Shown: piece by piece, positions 45,371-54,136 of the stretch | Position numbering within the stretch: the first letter of the stretch is position 1 | How the letters are laid out: each line of letters begins with the position of its first letter | Source: Nocardioides sp. HDW12B | GTDB lineage: Bacteria; Actinomycetota; Actinomycetes; Propionibacteriales; Nocardioidaceae | Assembly: GCF_011299595.1 (NCBI RefSeq) | Contig: NZ_CP049867.1 | Span: forward strand, 3,224,001-3,288,000 | Reading direction: 5' to 3' | DNA length: 64,000 bases | The notes under the pieces: generated by a model | What the model was told of the DNA's origin: nothing | What the model saw: only the letters and a program-made list of their open reading frames with translations | The model's database searches: none | Position numbers and translations under genes: made by a program

Positions 45371-46906
45371 ATGTCCCGCAAGTCCCTGATCCTGCTCACC
45401 GTCTGCATGGCGACGCTCACGATCAACCTCAGCACCATGATCGTGAACGTCGCGCTGCCGACCCTGGCCGCGGAGCTCGACGCCGGCACCCGCGACCTGC
45501 TGTGGATCGTCGACGGCTACAACCTCGCCTTCGCCGCGCTGGTGCTGGCCATGGGCAGCCTGTCCGACCGCTTCGGTCGCCGGCCCGCCCTCATCGGGGG
45601 ACTCGTGGGCTTCGGTGCGAGCAGCGCCGCCGCGGCCCTGACCGACAGCAGCGGCGCGCTGATCGCCTGCCGGGTGGCGATGGGGGTGTTCGCGGCCGTC
45701 ATCTTCCCGACGACCCTGTCCATCATCTCCAACACGTTCAGCGACCGGCGGGAGCGCGCCACGGCGCTCGGGCTCTGGGGTGCCGCGGTCGGCCTCGGCG
45801 TCGCCCTCGGCCCGGTCACCGGAGGCCTCCTGCTGGAGCACTCCTCCTGGCAGAGCATCTTCTGGGCGCAGGTGCCGGTCGCCCTCCTCACCGCAGGTCT
45901 CGCCGTGGCCTTCGTGCCGGAGTCGCGCGACCCCTCGGTGCCACCGATCGACCGCGCCGGCTTCGCGACCTCCGTCGCGGCCCTCGGCACACTGACCTGG
46001 ACCATCATCGAGGCGCCGGAGCACGGCTGGAGCAGCACCGAGACGCTGACCGGTTTCGCGGTCGCCGCCGTGCTGCTGGCAGCGTTCGTGCTCGTCGAGC
46101 GCCGGGTCGAGCACCCGATGATCGACGTGACGCTGTTCGCCGACCGGCGCTTCAGCGCCGCGTGCGCCTCGGTCACCATCGCGTTCTTCGCGCTCTTCGG
46201 CTTCGTCTTCCTGATCACCCAGTTCTTCCAGTTCGTGCGCGGCTACGACCCCCTCGAGACCGGCCTGCGGTTCCTGCCCGTGGCGCTGGCCATCGCGGTC
46301 GCCTCCGTCGTCGGCAGCCAGCTCGCTCCCCGGCTCGGCACCAAGCTCGTGGTCGCACCGGGGCTCTTCCTGCTGGGTGGCGCGTTCCTGTGGATCTCCT
46401 TCATCCCCGCGGACGTCTCGTACGCGAGCGTGGTCGTCCCGCAGATGCTGCTCCTCGGCTCCGGGATCGGGCTGGTCAGCACCCCCGCCACCGAGGCCAT
46501 CCTCCAGGTCCTGCCGCCGGCCCGCGCCGGCGTCGGGTCGGCGGTCAACGACGCCACCCGCGAGCTGGGGGGCACCCTCGGTGTCGCCGTGGTCGGGTCG
46601 CTGTTCTCCTCGCTCTACTCCGACAAGCTGCTGGACCTCGTCGAGGGCCGCCTGCCCGCCGACCTGGCCGAGAAGGCGGCCGACTCGGTCGGGTTCGCCG
46701 ACGTCCTCGCCGCCCGGGTGCCCACGCTCGGCGCAGCGGTCGACACCGCCTTCCTCGACGGGTTCGGCCTGGCGTGCACCGTCGTCGGGCTCCTGTGCGT
46801 GGTCGGTGGCACCGCCGCGCTCGTCGCCCTGCCGGGCAACGGCTACGACCCCGCCGAGCAGCAGGCGTCCGACGACGAGCCGGCCCCCGCGACCGCCGCC
46901 GGCTGA
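45371..46906 (+). CDS. MFS drug exporter, DHA2 family
   Basis: 511 residues with about 14 transmembrane segments. NLSTMIVNVALPTLAAELDAG is the helix-1 region, LWIVDGYNLAFAALVLAMGSLSDRFGRR contains motif A, and GAAVGLGVALGPVTGGLLLEHSSWQSIFWAQVP is motif C. It belongs to the same family as the exporter at 43045 but is clearly diverged, so it is not a recent duplicate. AGGAG stands 6 nt before ATG 45371. The divergent TetR regulator and twin operators imply inducible expression. Confidence 0.9.
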   Translation: MSRKSLILLTVCMATLTINLSTMIVNVALPTLAAELDAGTRDLLWIVDGYNLAFAALVLAMGSLSDRFGRRPALIGGLVGFGASSAAAALTDSSGALIACRVAMGVFAAVIFPTTLSIISNTFSDRRERATALGLWGAAVGLGVALGPVTGGLLLEHSSWQSIFWAQVPVALLTAGLAVAFVPESRDPSVPPIDRAGFATSVAALGTLTWTIIEAPEHGWSSTETLTGFAVAAVLLAAFVLVERRVEHPMIDVTLFADRRFSAACASVTIAFFALFGFVFLITQFFQFVRGYDPLETGLRFLPVALAIAVASVVGSQLAPRLGTKLVVAPGLFLLGGAFLWISFIPADVSYASVVVPQMLLLGSGIGLVSTPATEAILQVLPPARAGVGSAVNDATRELGGTLGVAVVGSLFSSLYSDKLLDLVEGRLPADLAEKAADSVGFADVLAARVPTLGAAVDTAFLDGFGLACTVVGLLCVVGGTAALVALPGNGYDPAEQQASDDEPAPATAAG

Positions 46907-46996
46907 GCGGGTCGGCCACGTCCTGACCACCTCGGCGCCTGCATCAGCTCGCCGTACGTCTCTCGAGCAGGTGGTCGCTGCACCCGGGCGCGGCTC

Positions 46997-48451
46997 TCAG
47001 CCCAGCGCTGTCAGCAGGGCGTACGCCGCCTCCGGGTGGTCGGCCGCCAGCAGGCCGGCCGGCATGAGCAGGTGGTCGCGGTCGAGCACGACCCGCGCAC
47101 GCTCGGGCACCTGCCACCCGCCGTCGGCCGCGCCCGGACCGGTGAGGTGCTCGGTGAGCACCGCGACGGCGGCGCCCGGGTCCGCAGCGTGGCGCAGCAC
47201 CCCGCCGGAGCCGACGACCACGCCCACCTCGCGCAGGTCGGTGCCGGTGCGCTCAACCAGCCGGGCCGGGCCGGAGCCGCCCCCGGAGTCGAAGCGGACC
47301 TGGGCGCGTCCCGCGTGACGGCGTACGGCGAGCGCGGCGGACCACCCGGCCAGCCGCAGGTCGAAGCCGCTCTCCGTGACGTCGGAGGCCTCAGGATCGG
47401 GATCGCCGTCGGTGGCGGGGACCAGACCCGGGTCGTCCTGACGGGCGAGCGCGCGACGCTCGGCGTCCGCCTGGTCGGCGGCGGGCACGAGACCGGCGGC
47501 GACCGCCTCGGCCACGGTCGAGACGGCGCTCCAGCGCATGCCGAGGTCGCCCTCGACGGTGCGGGTGGCCGGCACGAGCCCGACCACGTCCCGCCCGGCC
47601 GACTCGGGGTCGACCTCCACCACGGAGTAGACGTCGGTGGTGGCACCGCCGACGTCGACGACGACCACGTCGCCCCAGCCCGCCCCAGCCACGCCGGGGC
47701 CGCCGGGGCCGCCCGCCATCAGCTCGACCGCCGCCAGCATGAGGTCGGGGGTGGCACCGCGCACCATCGCCGCGAAGGCCTCGCCGGCCGAGAGGTGCTT
47801 GCCGCCGATGACGTGCGACAGGAACATCGCCCGCAGCGCCGCGCGGGCCGGCTCGGGGGTGAAGGCCCCGATCCGCGGCATCACGTTGGCGCAGGTCTGG
47901 GTCGGCACCCCGGCGGCCGCGAGGATCCCGGCCACCTCGACGGCGGCGTCGGCGTTGCCGGCCACCACGACCGGGACCGTGGTGATCGCGGGGCCGCTGC
48001 CGGCCAGCGCGCGGGCGTTGTGCTCGAGCACCTCGGCGTTGCCGCCGTCGGTGCCGCCCGCCAGCAGCAGCACGTCGGGACGGGCCGCGACCAGCGCCTC
48101 GAGGGCCGCAGCGTCGAGGGGCCCCGACGCGACGTGGACCACCCGCCCCCCGCTCGAGAGCGCCACCCGGCGTCCGGCCTCCGAGGTCACCAGCTGCTCG
48201 TTGCCGACGACGGCGATGCGCAGGCCTCCCCCGGCGGACGAGCAGGCCAGCACCGGGGCGTCGCCGGCTCCCGGCACCTGCCGCTCGAGGTCGGCCCGGC
48301 ACGCGGCCCAGCCCTCCAGGACGTCGGTGTCGACGGTGGTGCGGTGCGAGGTGCGGGCCAGGACCTGCGGCGGCCGGGTCGACGTACCGAGGTCGACCAC
48401 GCAGGCCTTGGTGTACGTCGACCCGAAGTCGACGCAGACCCGCAGGGTCAC
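46997..48451 (-). CDS. Glutamate mutase L-like ATPase (GlmL/MutL family)
   Basis: 484 residues of the actin/Hsp70/sugar-kinase (ASKHA) fold. VCVDFGSTYTKACVVDL is the phosphate-1 loop, VVVVDVGGATTDVYSV phosphate-2, and VVGSGGVLRHA the adenosine loop. GlmL proteins accompany adenosylcobalamin-dependent carbon-skeleton mutases and may act as reactivating chaperones. No mutase subunit lies in this window. The gene follows metB with a 4-nt overlap (GTGA), so it is co-expressed with methionine biosynthesis. The client protein is unknown. Confidence 0.8.
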   Translation of the reverse strand: MTLRVCVDFGSTYTKACVVDLGTSTRPPQVLARTSHRTTVDTDVLEGWAACRADLERQVPGAGDAPVLACSSAGGGLRIAVVGNEQLVTSEAGRRVALSSGGRVVHVASGPLDAAALEALVAARPDVLLLAGGTDGGNAEVLEHNARALAGSGPAITTVPVVVAGNADAAVEVAGILAAAGVPTQTCANVMPRIGAFTPEPARAALRAMFLSHVIGGKHLSAGEAFAAMVRGATPDLMLAAVELMAGGPGGPGVAGAGWGDVVVVDVGGATTDVYSVVEVDPESAGRDVVGLVPATRTVEGDLGMRWSAVSTVAEAVAAGLVPAADQADAERRALARQDDPGLVPATDGDPDPEASDVTESGFDLRLAGWSAALAVRRHAGRAQVRFDSGGGSGPARLVERTGTDLREVGVVVGSGGVLRHAADPGAAVAVLTEHLTGPGAADGGWQVPERARVVLDRDHLLMPAGLLAADHPEAAYALLTALG

Positions 48452-49611
48452 GCCAGGGCCTGGTCCAGGTCGGCGACAAGGTCGTCGGCGGTCTCGATGC
48501 CCACCGAGAGCCGGATGAGGTCGGCGGGCACCTCGAGGTCGGTGCCGGCGACCGAGGCGTGCGTCATCCGGCCGGGGTGCTCGATGAGCGACTCCACGCC
48601 GCCCAACGACTCTCCCAGGGTCCAGACCTGGGTCGCGGCGCAGACGTCGAGCGCCTTGGCCTCACCGGCCTTCACGCGGAACGAGACGATGCCGCCGTAC
48701 CTCTTCATCTGACGGCTCGCGACCTCGTGACCGCTGTGGCTCGCGAGCCCGGGGTAGATCACCTCGCTGACGGCGGGGTGGCTCTCGAGGTGGGCGACGA
48801 CCGCCTCAGCGTTGTCGCAGTGGCGCTCCATGCGGATGGCGAGCGTCTTGAGGCCGCGGTGGGTCAGGAAGCAGTCGAAGGGGCCGGGCACGGCGCCCAG
48901 CGCGTTCTGGTGGAAGCCGATCCTCTCGGCGACGTCGAGGTCGCGGACCACGAGGGCGCCGCCGACGACGTCGGAGTGCCCGCCGCAGTACTTCGTGGTC
49001 GAGTGCACGACGACGTCGGCGCCCAGCGTGAGCGGCTGCTGGAGGTACGGCGACGCGAACGTGTTGTCCACGACCAGCAGGGCGCCGGCCTCGTGGGCGA
49101 GGTCGGCGATGGCCGCGATGTCGGCGACCGTGAGCAATGGGTTGGTCGGCGTCTCCACCCACACGACCTTCGTCTCGCCGGGCCGGATGGCGGCGGCGAC
49201 GGCCTCGGTGTCGGCGACGTGCGCCGGGGTGTGGGCCAGCCCCCACGGCTTCTCCACCTTGTCGAAGAGCCGGTAGGTGCCGCCGTAGGCGTCGTCGGGG
49301 ATGACCACGTGGTCGCCCGGCGCGCAGACCGAGCGCAGCAGGGTGTCCTCGGCGGCCAGCCCGCTGGAGAAGGCGAAGCCGCGCTCGCCGTCCTCCAGGG
49401 CGGCCAGGCAGGTCTCAAGCGCGGTGCGGGTCGGGTTGGCGCTGCGGGAGTACTCGTAGCCGCCGCGCAGCCCGCCCACGCCGTCCTGCTTGTAGGTGCT
49501 GGTGGCGTAGATCGGCGGGATCACGGCACCGGTGGTGGGGTCCGGCTCGGAGCCCGCGTGGATGGCGCGTGACTCGAAGCCGAGCTTGTCGAGGGAGAGG
49601 TGGTCGCTCAC
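48448..49611 (-). CDS. metB: Cystathionine gamma-synthase
   Basis: 387 residues of the Cys/Met PLP-dependent family. Lys207 in VVHSTTKYCGGHSD binds PLP. EYSRSANPTRTALE and FSSGLAAEDTLL are substrate- and cofactor-binding regions, and TLGESLGGVESLIEHP is conserved in MetB. It joins an activated homoserine ester with cysteine to give cystathionine. MetB and cystathionine gamma-lyase are hard to tell apart by sequence; the mycobacterial syntenic gene is called metB. GTG 49611 has TAGGGT 7 nt upstream. No SAM riboswitch was recognised. Confidence 0.9.
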   Translation of the reverse strand: MSDHLSLDKLGFESRAIHAGSEPDPTTGAVIPPIYATSTYKQDGVGGLRGGYEYSRSANPTRTALETCLAALEDGERGFAFSSGLAAEDTLLRSVCAPGDHVVIPDDAYGGTYRLFDKVEKPWGLAHTPAHVADTEAVAAAIRPGETKVVWVETPTNPLLTVADIAAIADLAHEAGALLVVDNTFASPYLQQPLTLGADVVVHSTTKYCGGHSDVVGGALVVRDLDVAERIGFHQNALGAVPGPFDCFLTHRGLKTLAIRMERHCDNAEAVVAHLESHPAVSEVIYPGLASHSGHEVASRQMKRYGGIVSFRVKAGEAKALDVCAATQVWTLGESLGGVESLIEHPGRMTHASVAGTDLEVPADLIRLSVGIETADDLVADLDQALA

Positions 49612-49618
49612 CCTCCGC

Positions 49619-49624
49619 ACCCTA
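49619..49624 (-). promoter_or_regulatory. Leaderless -10 element of metB
   Basis: On the minus strand TAGGGT stands 7 nt before GTG 49611. The spacer also contains GGAGG, but it is too close to the start to act as a normal Shine-Dalgarno. Confidence 0.45.
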
Positions 49625-49673
49625 CTCAGCGGCGCCGGCACCGCCAGTGCGGGCAACCGGCAGGCAACGGGCA

Positions 49674-49699
49674 GGAATGATCCGGCCCCTTGATCGGTT
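49674..49699 (+). promoter_or_regulatory. SigR/SigH-type promoter of msrA
   Basis: GGAAT (49674-49678) and GTT (49697-49699) are separated by exactly 18 nt. Transcription would start near 49706, about 30 nt before ATG 49736. GGAGG lies close to the start codon. Confidence 0.8.
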
Positions 49700-49735
49700 G
49701 CGGAGACTGGAAGGGTCCCGACCCCTGGAGGATCG

Positions 49736-50383
49736 ATGTTCTTCACCCGCACCAAGAGCCAGCTGCCCGAGCCCGGCGAGGCGCTGCCTGGCCGCGAGCA
49801 GCCGTGGTTCCACCTGGCCGACAAGCACGTCGTGCTCGACGCGCCCGTCGTCACCGACGAGGTGCCCGAGGGCCACGAGGTGGCGATCTTCGGCCTCGGC
49901 TGCTTCTGGGGGGCCGAGGAGATGTACTGGCAGCTGCCGGGCGTCTGGTCCACGAGCGTCGGCTACGCCGGCGGCGAGACGGCCCACCCGTCGTACGAGG
50001 AGGTCTGCTCGGGCATGACCGGGCACACCGAGGCCGTGCGGATCGTGTTCGACCCGACCGTGGTGAGCTACGAGACCCTGGTCAAGCGGTTCTTCGAGGT
50101 CCACGACCCGACGCAGGGCATGCGCCAGGGCAACGACGTCGGCACGCAGTACCGCTCCGCGATCTACACCACCAGCGACGCCCAGGCCGAGGTCGCCGAG
50201 CGCCTCACCCAGGTGTACGGCGACGAGCTGGCCCGTCAGGGCCTCGGCACCATCACCACCGAGGTGCGACCCGCCCCGACGTACTACTACGCCGAGGACC
50301 TGCACCAGCAGTACCTCGCCAAGAACCCCTACGGCTACCGCTGCCACGCCAACACGGGCGTCCCCTTCCCCGCGACTGCGTGA
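49736..50383 (+). CDS. msrA: Peptide-methionine (S)-S-oxide reductase
   Basis: 215 residues. Catalytic Cys56 is in FGLGCFWGAEEMYW. VGYAGGETAHPSYEEVCSGMTGHTEAV, FFEVHDPTQGMRQGNDVGTQYRSAIY and QQYLAKNPYGYRCH are family blocks, with the resolving Cys in the last. It repairs oxidised methionine using thioredoxin. An N-terminal extension of about 45 residues is common in actinobacteria. The promoter links it to the same sigma factor as the thioredoxin gene at 35999. Confidence 0.95.
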   Translation: MFFTRTKSQLPEPGEALPGREQPWFHLADKHVVLDAPVVTDEVPEGHEVAIFGLGCFWGAEEMYWQLPGVWSTSVGYAGGETAHPSYEEVCSGMTGHTEAVRIVFDPTVVSYETLVKRFFEVHDPTQGMRQGNDVGTQYRSAIYTTSDAQAEVAERLTQVYGDELARQGLGTITTEVRPAPTYYYAEDLHQQYLAKNPYGYRCHANTGVPFPATA

Positions 50384-50414
50384 GCCGACGCCGGCAGGGG
50401 CCGCGCCCGGGCCG

Positions 50415-50436
50415 GCCGCGGTCAGACGTCCGCGGC
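50415..50436. terminator. Hairpin between msrA and the acetyltransferase gene
   Basis: GCCGCGG (50415-50421) pairs with CCGCGGC (50430-50436) around an 8-nt loop, between convergent genes. Confidence 0.55.
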
Positions 50437-50448
50437 TGAGCCCTCCTG

Positions 50449-51024
50449 TCAGGCGTCGAAGCCGGTCGGGCGGATGAGCCGCGCCGGCACGCCGGCGACG
50501 ATCACGTCGGCCGGCACGTCCTTGGTCACCACGGCTCCGGCGCCCACGATGGCGCCGTCGCCGATGGTGACGCCGGGGACGACCGTCACCGAGGCTCCCA
50601 GCCACACCTGGCGGCCGAGGACGATCGGCGCCGGGACCATGTCGGCCCGCCGAGCGGGGTCCACGGCGTGGTCGAGGGTGGTCAACGTGCTGCCGTGGCC
50701 GATGAGCGAGCCGTCACCGATCGTGATGCCGCCGGTGTCCTGGAACCGGCAGCCGAGGTTGATGAAGATGTCCCGGCCGAGGGTGAGGTTCTTGCCGAAC
50801 TCGGAGTAGAACGGCGGGAAGAGCGTCACCGACTCGTGCACCGGCTTGCCGGTGAGCCGCGTCAGCAGGGCCCGCACCTCCTCGGGCGAGCGGTAGCCGC
50901 TGTTGAGCTCGCCGAGGGTCCGCAGCGCCTCCTGCGCGGCGTCCTGCATGAAGCGGTGGTGCGCGGACCCGCCGGCGACCGCACCGCCGGCATCCACGTG
51001 GGCGAGGAACTCCTCGACAAGCAC
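50449..51024 (-). CDS. Hexapeptide-repeat acetyltransferase (maltose/galactoside O-acetyltransferase type)
   Basis: 191 residues. An N-terminal helical segment ([33 protein letters not shown]) precedes a left-handed beta-helix with hexapeptide repeats. The catalytic-type His is in [11 protein letters not shown], and [33 protein letters not shown] is characteristic. It probably moves an acetyl group from acetyl-CoA to a sugar or similar acceptor. GTG 51024 has AGGAG at 8 nt spacing. The alternative GTG at 51033 would give a 4-nt overlap with the gene before it but no ribosome-site spacing. It is last in a three-gene operon. Confidence 0.85.
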   Translation of the reverse strand: MLVEEFLAHVDAGGAVAGGSAHHRFMQDAAQEALRTLGELNSGYRSPEEVRALLTRLTGKPVHESVTLFPPFYSEFGKNLTLGRDIFINLGCRFQDTGGITIGDGSLIGHGSTLTTLDHAVDPARRADMVPAPIVLGRQVWLGASVTVVPGVTIGDGAIVGAGAVVTKDVPADVIVAGVPARLIRPTGFDA

Positions 51025-51029
51025 GCGAC

Positions 51030-51620
51030 TCACTCCTGTCCGGGCTCGACGACGACGGAGACGGAGCCGCTCAGGGCGCCGATCCGCTCGGCGGCGTCGC
51101 CGTCCAACCGTCCCAGGACCACGATGCCGGGGAAGAAGGACTGGTCGCCGTAGTAGAGGACGAGGTCGTTGCCCGGCGCGTAGTAGCCGAGGTCCCCGGG
51201 CGACGGGTCGGCCCCCTCGGGCTGACCCTCCAGCGAGAGCGGCTCGGGGAGGCGGCCGGTCTTCTCCACCCCGCCGTGGTCCTCCATGTCGACGGTGACC
51301 GGCAGCTGGGCCAGGAGGTCCTCGGCCGCTGCGCTCGGGGTGAGCGTCGCGCTGAGCTGCTCGGCGCCGATGGTCAGGGTGATGCGCACGGAGTCCTCCT
51401 CGGGTGCGTCCGCGGTCCGCGCGGACGGGATGGGTCGGTCGGGTCCGTCGCTGCTCCCCGCTGGCGGGGTCGACGGGGTCGATGGGGTGGACGGGCTGTC
51501 CGCCTGTCGTCGGTCGTCCGCCGACCCGGACGAGGCACAACTTGAGACCAGCACCAGCGCGGTGGTGACGGCAGCCAGCAGCGTCGGGCGGGGTGCGGGG
51601 AGAGCCACGCGTGCTCTCAC
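51030..51620 (-). CDS. Cyclophilin-like-fold lipoprotein
   Basis: 196 residues. A lipoprotein signal ends in the lipobox VSSC (about residues 27-30), followed by a Ser/Thr/Pro linker ([11 protein letters not shown]). The mature domain (about 75-195) has [62 protein letters not shown] and a final SVSVVVEPG. This is the small cyclophilin-like family often annotated near oxidoreductases; its activity is unproven. GTG 51620 overlaps the dehydrogenase stop (GTGA). A shorter GTG start at 51608 is possible. Confidence 0.8.
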   Translation of the reverse strand: MRARVALPAPRPTLLAAVTTALVLVSSCASSGSADDRRQADSPSTPSTPSTPPAGSSDGPDRPIPSARTADAPEEDSVRITLTIGAEQLSATLTPSAAAEDLLAQLPVTVDMEDHGGVEKTGRLPEPLSLEGQPEGADPSPGDLGYYAPGNDLVLYYGDQSFFPGIVVLGRLDGDAAERIGALSGSVSVVVEPGQE

Positions 51621-52690
51621 GTGCCCCGGACGGCCGGCTGCGACCCCAGCTCGCTGACCCTGACCAGCGTCTTGATCGCTCGCCGCTCGTCCATGGCGGC
51701 GTAGCCCTCGGGGATGTCCTCGAGGTCGACAGCCAGGTCGAAGACCTTGCCGGGGTTGATCTCCCCGGCGAGCACGGCGGCGATCAGCTCGGGCTGGTAG
51801 GCGCGCGCCGGGGCGGGACCGCCCCGGGTCCCGACGTTGCGGAAGAACGGCACGTTCGCGTCGATCGTGGCGTCGTGCGGGATGCCGACGCGGCCGACGA
51901 CGGCGCCGGCCTTGGCGACGGCGAAGGCAGTGTCCGTCGCGAGCTTGCCGCCGACGCACTCCAGGACGGCGTCGGCACCGTAGCCCCCGGTGAGGTCCTT
52001 GAGCTCCTGCACGGCCTCCTCCCCCCGGGCGGTGATGATGTCGGTCGCGCCCCACTCGCGGGCGAGCGCGTGGCGGGACTCGGTCGTGCTGCCCAGCACG
52101 ATGATCCGCTCGGCACCGAGGAGCCGGGCGGACAGCACCGCGCACAGGCCGACCGCGCCGTCACCGACGACTGCGACGGTGTCCCCGGGAGCGACCTCGG
52201 CGCTCACCGCGGCGTGGTGGCCGGTGGCCATGACGTCGGTCAGGGCGAGCAGGGACGCCATGGTCTCGTCGCTGAAGTCGGAGCCCGGGACCTTCACGAG
52301 GGTGCCGTCGGCCTGGGGCACCCGGACGAACTCCGCCTGGCCGCCGTCTCCCTCCAGGCCCTGGCCGAAGACGCCGCCGTGGACGCAGGCGCTGGGGAAC
52401 CCGGCCAGGCAGTTGTCGCAGGTGCCGTCGCTCCACGTGAAGGGGGAGATGACGAAGTCGCCCACCTGGAGGTCCGTCACGGAGTCGCCGACCTGGTCGA
52501 CCACCCCGATGAACTCGTGCCCGATCGAGCCGTGGGGCAGGTCGGAGACGCCGCGGTAGAACCACAGGTCCGACCCGCAGACGCACGCCAGGACGACGCG
52601 CACGACGGCGTCGGTCGGCTCGCCGATGGTGGGCTTCGGACGGTCCTCGACCGAGATGTCGCCCGGGCCGTTGAAGATCGCTGTCCTCAT
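51617..52690 (-). CDS. Zinc-dependent alcohol dehydrogenase
   Basis: 357 residues of the MDR family. Catalytic zinc ligands appear as C38 ([10 protein letters not shown]) and H58-E59 (GHEFIG). The structural-zinc lobe has C91-x2-C94-x7-C102, the reduced Cys pattern seen in many relatives of this subgroup. The NAD(P) motif is [20 protein letters not shown] stands 9 nt before ATG 52690. It heads an operon with the cyclophilin-like lipoprotein and the acetyltransferase. The divergent HTH regulator and its palindrome suggest induction by an unknown aldehyde or alcohol. Confidence 0.9.
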   Translation of the reverse strand: MRTAIFNGPGDISVEDRPKPTIGEPTDAVVRVVLACVCGSDLWFYRGVSDLPHGSIGHEFIGVVDQVGDSVTDLQVGDFVISPFTWSDGTCDNCLAGFPSACVHGGVFGQGLEGDGGQAEFVRVPQADGTLVKVPGSDFSDETMASLLALTDVMATGHHAAVSAEVAPGDTVAVVGDGAVGLCAVLSARLLGAERIIVLGSTTESRHALAREWGATDIITARGEEAVQELKDLTGGYGADAVLECVGGKLATDTAFAVAKAGAVVGRVGIPHDATIDANVPFFRNVGTRGGPAPARAYQPELIAAVLAGEINPGKVFDLAVDLEDIPEGYAAMDERRAIKTLVRVSELGSQPAVRGT

Positions 52691-52784
52691 CGTGTGCACT
52701 CCTTCGATCCGCACTGCGGGTCCGTTCGGCCCCGCGACACCGAGTCAACCCGCGTGGCTCGCGGGGCGGGAGTCCCTGCCGATG

Positions 52785-52803
52785 GGTGCACTGACAGGGC
52801 ACC
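52785..52803. promoter_or_regulatory. Operator between the dehydrogenase operon and its HTH regulator
   Basis: GGTGCACTGACAGGGCACC is a 19-bp palindrome with one mismatched pair (GGTGC-N-CTG-N-CAG-N-GCACC). It lies in the divergent region, 32 nt before the regulator -10. Confidence 0.7.
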
Positions 52804-52834
52804 TCTGAGCCCTCCGCCCGACGCCGTGGCCGCA

Positions 52835-52840
52835 TACCCT
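52835..52840 (+). promoter_or_regulatory. Leaderless -10 element of the HTH regulator
   Basis: TACCCT stands 7 nt before GTG 52848. Confidence 0.55.
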
Positions 52841-52847
52841 CGATGAC

Positions 52848-53717
52848 GTGGACAACCGAGCAGAGGTGCAGGAGTTCCTCACCACCCGTCGCGCCCGCCT
52901 CACCCCCGACCAGGTGGGGCTGCCGACGTACGGCACCCGGCGGGTCCCGGGGCTGCGGCGCAGCGAGGTCGCGGCCGTCGCGGGCCTCAGCGTCGAGTAC
53001 TACGCGCGCCTGGAGCGGGGACAGATCGGCGGCGCCTCGAGCGGCGTCCTCGACGCGCTCGCGCGGGCGCTGCAGCTCGACGAGACCGAGAGCGCCCACC
53101 TGTTCGACCTGGCGCGCGCCGCCGACGGCGTCCCCACGTCGGGCCGGTCGCGTCGTCGTACGCCGAGCAGGGCCGCCTCGCGCCCCAGCCTGGGCTGGGT
53201 CCTGGACGCCATCACCGAGGGCATCGCCTTCGTCCGGGACCCGCGCCAGAACGTCCTCGCCGCCAACGCCCTGGGACGCGCCTTCTACTCACCCGTGATC
53301 GGCGACGCGGGACGGCTGCCGAACCTGGCGAGGTTCCAGTTCCTCGACCCCGCCTCCCGGGACTTCTACCCGGACTGGGAGGAGCTCGCCCGGATGTGTG
53401 TGGCCATCATGCGCACCGACGCCGGTCGCGACCCGCACGACCGTGACCTGCAGGACCTGGTCGGTGAGCTCTCGACCCGCAGCGAGACCTTCCGCCGCCT
53501 CTGGGCCGACCACGACGTGCGCACCCACGGCACCGGCACCAAACGCTTCCGGCACCCGGTCGTCGGAGAGCTCACGCTCGCCTTCGAGGAGCTGTCGATC
53601 GCCGCCGAGCCCGGGCTCGCGCTGTTCGTGTACACCGCCGAGCCCGGCTCGCCCTCCGCCGAGCGGCTGGGACTGCTCGCCTCCTGGGCGACGCCCACCC
53701 AGGCCACGGTCGACTGA
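52848..53717 (+). CDS. HTH (XRE) regulator with MmyB-like ligand-binding domain
   Basis: 289 residues. The N-terminal XRE-type HTH is in RVPGLRRSEVAAVAGLSVEYYARLERGQ (about 32-60). The C-terminal two-thirds is the MmyB-like ligand-binding domain (AFVRDPRQNVLAANALGRAFYSP, NLARFQFLDPASRDFYPDWEE, RHPVVGELTLAFEEL). MmyB-like proteins are predicted to bind hydrophobic ligands and often control a divergent oxidoreductase, as here. The pair dehydrogenase/regulator is widespread in actinobacteria. The GTG start is supported by the leaderless element. Confidence 0.92.
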   Translation: MDNRAEVQEFLTTRRARLTPDQVGLPTYGTRRVPGLRRSEVAAVAGLSVEYYARLERGQIGGASSGVLDALARALQLDETESAHLFDLARAADGVPTSGRSRRRTPSRAASRPSLGWVLDAITEGIAFVRDPRQNVLAANALGRAFYSPVIGDAGRLPNLARFQFLDPASRDFYPDWEELARMCVAIMRTDAGRDPHDRDLQDLVGELSTRSETFRRLWADHDVRTHGTGTKRFRHPVVGELTLAFEELSIAAEPGLALFVYTAEPGSPSAERLGLLASWATPTQATVD

Positions 53718-53788
53718 CGCTCCCACCCCGGTGATCCGGTTCCCCGAACCCGCCCTCCCGGCGAGGTGTCGTGAGGCATGGTCGGTGC

Positions 53789-54136
53789 ATGGCAGAACAG
53801 GCTGTGGTCGTGACCGACACCGACGGGGTCATCGTGTACTGGAGCCCGGGCGCCGAGGCGCTGCTCGGGTGGGCGGCCGACGACGCGCTGGGCCGACGCG
53901 TGGACCTGGTGATCCCACCCCGCTTCCACGCGTCCCACTGGGCCGGCTTCGAGCGAGCCATGTCCGACCCGCAGATCAAGGACATGGCGGCCGACCTCCC
54001 GCTGCTGTGCGCGGACGGGTCGGAGAGGCACCTGGCCGGGCGCCTGCTCGCGCTGCCCGACGGGCTCGGGAGCGCGGCCGGCGCCGTCGCGGTCTACACC
54101 GACGCCGACGAGACCGGGGTGCGTCCGTTCGGGTGA
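53789..54136 (+). CDS. Stand-alone PAS domain protein
   Basis: 115 residues made up of a single PAS domain: AVVVTDTDGVIVYWSPGAEALLGWAADDALGRRVDLVIPPRFHASHW, then GAVAVYTDADET at the end. No kinase, GGDEF or DNA-binding output is fused. It may act as a sensor that binds a partner, or be the remains of a larger signalling gene. ATG 53789 has CATGGT 6 nt upstream, which argues for an intact small gene. The stop codon lies in the first, degenerate unit of a 10-bp repeat array. Confidence 0.75.
   Translation: MAEQAVVVTDTDGVIVYWSPGAEALLGWAADDALGRRVDLVIPPRFHASHWAGFERAMSDPQIKDMAADLPLLCADGSERHLAGRLLALPDGLGSAAGAVAVYTDADETGVRPFG

Noticed and set aside
46925-46976. Inverted repeat GACCACCT/AGGTGGTC as a terminator between the MFS and GlmL-like genes
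   Set aside because: The 8-bp arms are separated by 36 nt, too weak and too open to call a terminator.
49612-49735. SAM riboswitch before metB
   Set aside because: The upstream region is short, metB has a leaderless-type -10 seven nt from its start, and no SAM-I/II/IV core could be identified.
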